From Rhodospirillaceae bacterium (GTDB lineage Bacteria; Pseudomonadota; Alphaproteobacteria; UBA8366; Aestuariispiraceae), in assembly GCA_002709955.1 (NCBI GenBank), contig PAQY01000013.1, positions 62,001 to 126,000 on the forward strand: DNA of 64,000 nucleotides. Reading direction: 5' to 3'. The translations under genes were made by a program, and so were the position numbers. This document shows positions 59,490 through 64,000 of this stretch, one piece after another. Numbering within the stretch: the first letter of the stretch is position 1; each line of letters opens with the position of its first letter. Below the pieces are notes generated by a model. The model worked only from the letters and a program-made list of their open reading frames with translations, searched no databases and was not told where the DNA came from.

Positions 59490-59663
59490 TCAGGAAGGGA
59501 CCGCCCCGGACGGATAGGTCCGTGGATAGGGCGCATCATCGCCTGAAGGGGGTTCCGGTTGCGATTTTTTGCCACACGCCGCCAGGGGAAGACTGATCGC
59601 AACGGTCAACAGCACGGCTGTTCCGGCCCGGCGCAACAGTGCGCGACGTGTCGTTTCTTCCAT
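59490..59663 (-). CDS. lptM: LptM-like small lipoprotein (57 aa, below ORF-track cutoff)
   Basis: MEETTRRALLRRAGTAVLLTVAISLPLAACGKKSQPEPPSGDDAPYPRTYPSGAVPS*; lipobox LAAC; located between argH and lysA as is usual for this family. Confidence 0.82.
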   Translation of the reverse strand: MEETTRRALLRRAGTAVLLTVAISLPLAACGKKSQPEPPSGDDAPYPRTYPSGAVPS

Positions 59664-59687
59664 ATCCTGAAACTCCCTGACAAATGC

Positions 59688-61070
59688 TTACAGATACTGT
59701 TTTCTGGCTGCCGCTGCTGCTTCCCGCACGCGGCTGGGCGCAGTACCGCCAAAACTGGTCCGGCTAGCAACGGATGCCGCAGGACTTAGCACAGAATATA
59801 TATCAGATGTAATGCGCTTTTCCACCGATTGCATCTCTTCCAGCGACAGTTCCGCCAGATCAACGCCGCGTGCTTCTGCCTTTGCAACCAGCGCGCCGGT
59901 CACATGATGGGCATCCCGGAAGGGCAGATTGAGGACCCGCACACACCAGTCGGCCAGATCGGTTGCAGTGGGGAAGCCCTTTTCCAGCCCGGCCATCATG
60001 CGGTCGGGGCGGGGTTGCATATCATCGACCATGCCTGCGGTCGCAGCAACGGCCAGGGTCAGGGATTCAACAGCATCAAACAAAGGTTCCTTGTCTTCCT
60101 GCATATCCTTGCAGAACGTCATGGGCAGTCCCTTCATCATTGTTGATACACTGATAAAGGCCCCCAGCAACCGCCCGGGTTTGGCGCGCACCAGCTCTGC
60201 CGCATCCGGGTTCTTCTTTTGCGGCATGATGGACGACCCGGTGGTGAAGGCGTCGCTGAGCGTGATGAATGCGAAACGGTCGGACATCCACATCACGATT
60301 TCTTCAGCAAGACGGCTGAGATGGATCGCATGAATGGACCCTGCGGCCAGGAATTCCAGAATGAAATCACGGCTGCCGACGCTGTCCATGGAATTGGCGG
60401 TGGGTCGATCAAAGCCCAGCGCCTTGGCAGTTCTGTGCCGATCAATGGGGAAGGATGTCCCAGCCAGCGCTGCCGCGCCCAATGGGCATTCGTTCAGACG
60501 CTTGCGACAATCTGCCAGCCGACCGCGATCCCGCCCGACCATTTCGACATAGGCCATCAGGTGATGACCGAATGTGACCGGCTGGGCGCTTTGTAAATGG
60601 GTATAGCCCGGCATCAGAACGTCGGCATGGGCTTCGGCCTTGTCGATCAGGGCGCGCTGAAGGTCCGCCATCAGCGCGTCCAGACCGTCCAGCGCATCGC
60701 GGGTCCACAGGCGGACATCGGTGATGACCTGATCGTTGCGGCTGCGTCCCGTATGCAGGCGCGCGCCGGGATCTCCGATCTTTTCGCGCAGCCGGGCTTC
60801 CACATTCATGTGGATATCTTCCAGCTCGGTCTTGAAATCAAAGGTTCCTGCCTCTATTTCCTGTTGTATCTCAGCAAGGCCCTGATGGATCGCATCGCGG
60901 TCCTGGGTCGTGATGATGCCTTGGGCGGCCAGCATGTCGGAATGCGCCAGGGACCCCTGAATGTCCTGTTTATACAGGTTTTTGTCGAAACCAATGGAGG
61001 CGTTGATTTTTTCCATGATTTCCGCCGGACCGCCAGAGAACCGACCGCCCCACATATCGTTCTTAGACAT
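59688..61070 (-). CDS. argH: Argininosuccinate lyase
   Basis: [62 protein letters not shown]. Confidence 0.96.
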   Translation of the reverse strand: MSKNDMWGGRFSGGPAEIMEKINASIGFDKNLYKQDIQGSLAHSDMLAAQGIITTQDRDAIHQGLAEIQQEIEAGTFDFKTELEDIHMNVEARLREKIGDPGARLHTGRSRNDQVITDVRLWTRDALDGLDALMADLQRALIDKAEAHADVLMPGYTHLQSAQPVTFGHHLMAYVEMVGRDRGRLADCRKRLNECPLGAAALAGTSFPIDRHRTAKALGFDRPTANSMDSVGSRDFILEFLAAGSIHAIHLSRLAEEIVMWMSDRFAFITLSDAFTTGSSIMPQKKNPDAAELVRAKPGRLLGAFISVSTMMKGLPMTFCKDMQEDKEPLFDAVESLTLAVAATAGMVDDMQPRPDRMMAGLEKGFPTATDLADWCVRVLNLPFRDAHHVTGALVAKAEARGVDLAELSLEEMQSVEKRITSDIYSVLSPAASVASRTSFGGTAPSRVREAAAAARKQYL

Positions 61071-61121
61071 ACTGTCTCACCCTTGTTATCGTTACTCTAT
61101 GATGAATTGGAGGTTCAGCCT

Positions 61122-61784
61122 GTGACCGATCCCGTAAAAACATCCCCTTTGGTGCCGACACGCCGTGACTTTGGCCTTGGCGTTTACGGCCTTGGCATTT
61201 GCGCCATGGGCCTGACTGCCCTTGCGCCATCCATACTGCATACACGCCCGGTTCAGGCGGCTGCGGACTATCCTCCGACTGATGGGGAGATGCAAGAATT
61301 CGTTCTGTTAAAGGAACGCGCGCCGGCCCCCGTTACCCCATTTTTTGATGGCGATGGCGCTGAATTTCATTTCACGGATTTTACCGGGAAAGTATTGCTG
61401 GTCAATTTCTGGGCGACATGGTGCGCGCCCTGTATCAAGGAAATGCCCAGTCTGGCCCGTTTGAACGATGCCCTGGCCGGGCCGAATTTCCGCTTGTTGA
61501 CGATCAGCCAGGATCGCGGTGGCAAGGCGGTTGCCGAACCTTTCCTGCGCGACCGGTTGGGACTGCCGGATCTGGAATTGTTCTATGACCCTAAATTAAA
61601 GCTGGGTCGGGAACTGGGGTTGCGGGGCTTGCCCAGTACCTATCTGATTGATCAGCAGGGCAACTTGGTTGGCGGTCTGGCAGGGGCTGCGGAATGGGAC
61701 AGCCCGGACGCGATTGAAATGATCAAATATGTCATGCTGCAAGGCGGCGACATGGAAAAGACAGACAGCCAGTCCAGCACTTAG
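61122..61784 (+). CDS. TlpA-like thiol:disulfide oxidoreductase with TAT-type signal, GTG start
   Basis: GGAGG RBS then GTG; VTDPVKTSPLVPTRRDFGLGVYGLG; VNFWATWCAPCIKEMPSLARL. Confidence 0.88.
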   Translation: MTDPVKTSPLVPTRRDFGLGVYGLGICAMGLTALAPSILHTRPVQAAADYPPTDGEMQEFVLLKERAPAPVTPFFDGDGAEFHFTDFTGKVLLVNFWATWCAPCIKEMPSLARLNDALAGPNFRLLTISQDRGGKAVAEPFLRDRLGLPDLELFYDPKLKLGRELGLRGLPSTYLIDQQGNLVGGLAGAAEWDSPDAIEMIKYVMLQGGDMEKTDSQSST

Positions 61785-61809
61785 GGCGTCAGACTTTCCG
61801 TCCGTTGCG

Positions 61810-63090
61810 TCACGGTTTCCTGTATCTGTCCGCCAATAGTTGAGAGACAGGCAGCGCCAGGACACATAGGAAGGAAACCTGCCACCAGGATGCCCAGATG
61901 GAGAAATTGGCCAGGGAACTGGTCCAGAAAGACGCCATCACGGCACAGGTGATCCATGCACTGGCATGGCCGCGCAAGGCTTTACGGGCGACCGCGATCA
62001 CCAATAGCAATTGCGTACCGCAAAACAGGACCAGCCCCACAATTCCCGTTTCTGACCAGATTTCCAGAATCCAGTTATGTGGGTGTCCGGGGATATATTC
62101 AGCGCTTTGAAGACCGGGAACCATTTCGCTGGCCCCCTCTGTTTTGTTGATCGTGTTGATGCCATAGCCCGTAATGGGGGCATCCTGTGCCTTCTGATAG
62201 ACAAACCCCCAGATCACCTGTCTGTGAAAGTCGATAATTGGCAATGGGGGAGACAGGACATCTTGTTCTTTTGTGGGGGGATGGGGCAGGACCCTAAAGA
62301 CGCTGATACCAACCGCCACACACAGGCCAAGAGTGGCGATAATCAACATAACACGGCCACGCCGCGACAGGGCGCGCGCGATCAGCAGTAAAACCAGAAC
62401 CAAGCCGACCCCTATTAAGCCGCCAACCGCCGATTCCGCAGTTTGACCGGTGATGCCAGCGAATAATGCGATGTCACAGATCAGGGCAATGGACACCACG
62501 CCGATCCAGATGCCGCGCCGCTGCCATGCCAGATACAGCAGTACAGGTACGGACAGGGCCAGAACCGATTGCAGCGATTTGAACATATTTTCCCGCATGA
62601 TCGGACCTTCATGCAACGGCTTGAAAACATGCAGCAGGGCGGGTTCGACAATAACCGCAATAACGGCCAGGGTTCCCAGGACGGCAGACCCAATCATAAT
62701 GCTGGATTCTGCGATATGGCGGGCCTGTGGGCGTTCCGCCAATGCAACGATCACCCAGATGAAGGCCATGATGTAGACTGTCATGCGGCTGACAACCTGT
62801 ATCGAACTGATCGGATCAATTGAGGTTATGGTAATGCCCACCCACCACAGCAAGGTCAGCAAGGCCGCTGTTCCAACCCGGGTTTTTGCCAGCGCCATGG
62901 CCTGTTGCCTGGCAGACGGGTTCGCCATCGCAACAGCGGCCAAAATCGCCGCAAAGCCAAAGGCGATGGCAAGGGCCAGATTGCCCATATAAGTTACGGG
63001 TACAGCGATACCGGTCAGCAATCCTAAAGCCCAGGCATATCCACGACTGTAGGTGAACTGCTGGGGATTAATTACGGTGGTCACGTTCAC
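61810..63090 (-). CDS. O-antigen ligase-like (Wzy/WaaL) membrane protein, probable GTG start
   Basis: Polytopic; VPGLQSAEYIPGHPHNWILEIWSETGIVGLVLFC typical of the periplasmic loop; track start at 63300 implausible. Confidence 0.8.
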   Translation of the reverse strand: MNVTTVINPQQFTYSRGYAWALGLLTGIAVPVTYMGNLALAIAFGFAAILAAVAMANPSARQQAMALAKTRVGTAALLTLLWWVGITITSIDPISSIQVVSRMTVYIMAFIWVIVALAERPQARHIAESSIMIGSAVLGTLAVIAVIVEPALLHVFKPLHEGPIMRENMFKSLQSVLALSVPVLLYLAWQRRGIWIGVVSIALICDIALFAGITGQTAESAVGGLIGVGLVLVLLLIARALSRRGRVMLIIATLGLCVAVGISVFRVLPHPPTKEQDVLSPPLPIIDFHRQVIWGFVYQKAQDAPITGYGINTINKTEGASEMVPGLQSAEYIPGHPHNWILEIWSETGIVGLVLFCGTQLLLVIAVARKALRGHASAWITCAVMASFWTSSLANFSIWASWWQVSFLCVLALPVSQLLADRYRKP

Positions 63091-63187
63091 GCCCTCAGTG
63101 ACCGGCCAGAGGGATTTCTGGCAACGGTTTCTAAACGCTTGGTTTGTAAGAAAAAGTCTATTAGTGCTATGACACGAAGCGTTTAGC

Positions 63188-64000
63188 ATGCCGATATCAG
63201 CAACGCAATTGGCAGATTTTATGGCAAGAATTAGATGGATTTGGGCGGTCCTCGCCATCATTGTGATATTGGGGCTGTTGGTAGTCTTTGTTCGCACCAA
63301 TGAAGCGGCCTTTACGGTGTATAAGCGCCTTAAAGCACAGGACCAGTATGTCTATGAGGAGGTCCGCCCCAGTCTTGTGGCGCAGGATCCCGCCACTTTC
63401 ATATCGATCAGAACGCCTGCGGATGTTTTGACATATCGTGAAACGTTAAATCGACTGGTCTATGGCGGGGACGGGCAGCGCCTGGCGGAAACCCCGATTT
63501 CGGCTGATAGTGATAGTCCGGTTCTGGATGCCGTTCGGCAGTTTTCTGGCGTTGCGGAGGCGCATCGTTTCGCCCTGGAAGTCCGACCCGGCCTTTATTC
63601 CTATATCTATCTTATGGTGCCTGCGAACCCGATGCCGCACCGTGGACTGATTTATCATCATGGCTTTGCAGGCAGTTTTCCCCAGCGCCAGGATTTGATT
63701 GAGGCCGCCCTTAAAAAGGGGCTGACGGTTATCGTCATGGATCAATTGGCCTATGGGGAGAATGCCGGGGAGGCCCCCTGTGATTTTCCGGCAGGGGCCG
63801 ACTGTCAGGCCAATCTGCAATTTGATCTGACCAAATTAAAGAACCCCCTGGCGATCCATGTTGAACCCGTGCGCGTCGCCATTGATCTGTTGAATGAACG
63901 GGGCATCAATGATGTGACCGTGGTGGGCTTTTCCGCGGGATCAGGAACAATTGTTCTGACCGCTGCTTTGGATGACAGAATTCGAACATCCATCGCGGTG
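63188..64000 (+). CDS. Alpha/beta hydrolase, membrane-anchored, truncated by window edge
   Basis: Read by hand: MPISATQLADFMARIRWIWAVLAIIVILGLLVVFVRTNEAAF...LIYHHGFAGSFPQRQDL...VTVVGFSAGSGTIVLTAALDDRIRTSIAV; no stop before the edge; ATG at 63188 or 63221. Confidence 0.8.
   Translation, partial: MPISATQLADFMARIRWIWAVLAIIVILGLLVVFVRTNEAAFTVYKRLKAQDQYVYEEVRPSLVAQDPATFISIRTPADVLTYRETLNRLVYGGDGQRLAETPISADSDSPVLDAVRQFSGVAEAHRFALEVRPGLYSYIYLMVPANPMPHRGLIYHHGFAGSFPQRQDLIEAALKKGLTVIVMDQLAYGENAGEAPCDFPAGADCQANLQFDLTKLKNPLAIHVEPVRVAIDLLNERGINDVTVVGFSAGSGTIVLTAALDDRIRTSIAV

Overview
Alphaproteobacterial-type chromosomal window (64 kb, coding-dense, both strands; lineage is only an impression). Most of it is metabolism and transport: bdhA, metY, greB, potFGHI plus an omega-aminotransferase, prpE, ArsR/permease, proC, trhO, a five-gene flavin-dependent monooxygenase cluster with a LysR regulator, a DeoR/ugpCBAE operon, a liv-type ABC operon, pncA, rhodanese-metZ, a GlxA-type regulator, a TIGR02302/DUF4175 protein, lysA, argH, a TlpA-like protein and an O-antigen-ligase-like protein. 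RNA genes: tRNA-Arg(CCT) on the minus strand and RNase P RNA (rnpB) on the minus strand, with both halves of P1 visible. Three coding regions absent from or truncated in the ORF track were read by hand: a 57-aa LptM-like lipoprotein between lysA and argH, the 5'-truncated oxidoreductase at the left edge, and a hydrolase running off the right edge. The strongest accessory candidate is at about 1.79-4.72 kb: a 668-aa putative polymorphic toxin with a ParB-like C-terminal tip, a small putative immunity gene, a start-less orphan copy of the toxin's C-terminal end, a second paralogous immunity gene and a further start-less open fragment. Other leads: a divergent secreted FGE/SUMF1-like protein and secreted partner sharing a palindrome, and a palindromic repeat element after livF bracketed by a perfect 22-bp direct repeat. 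No CRISPR array, transposase or integrase was seen. All family calls are from reading sequence and recall; no search was run.
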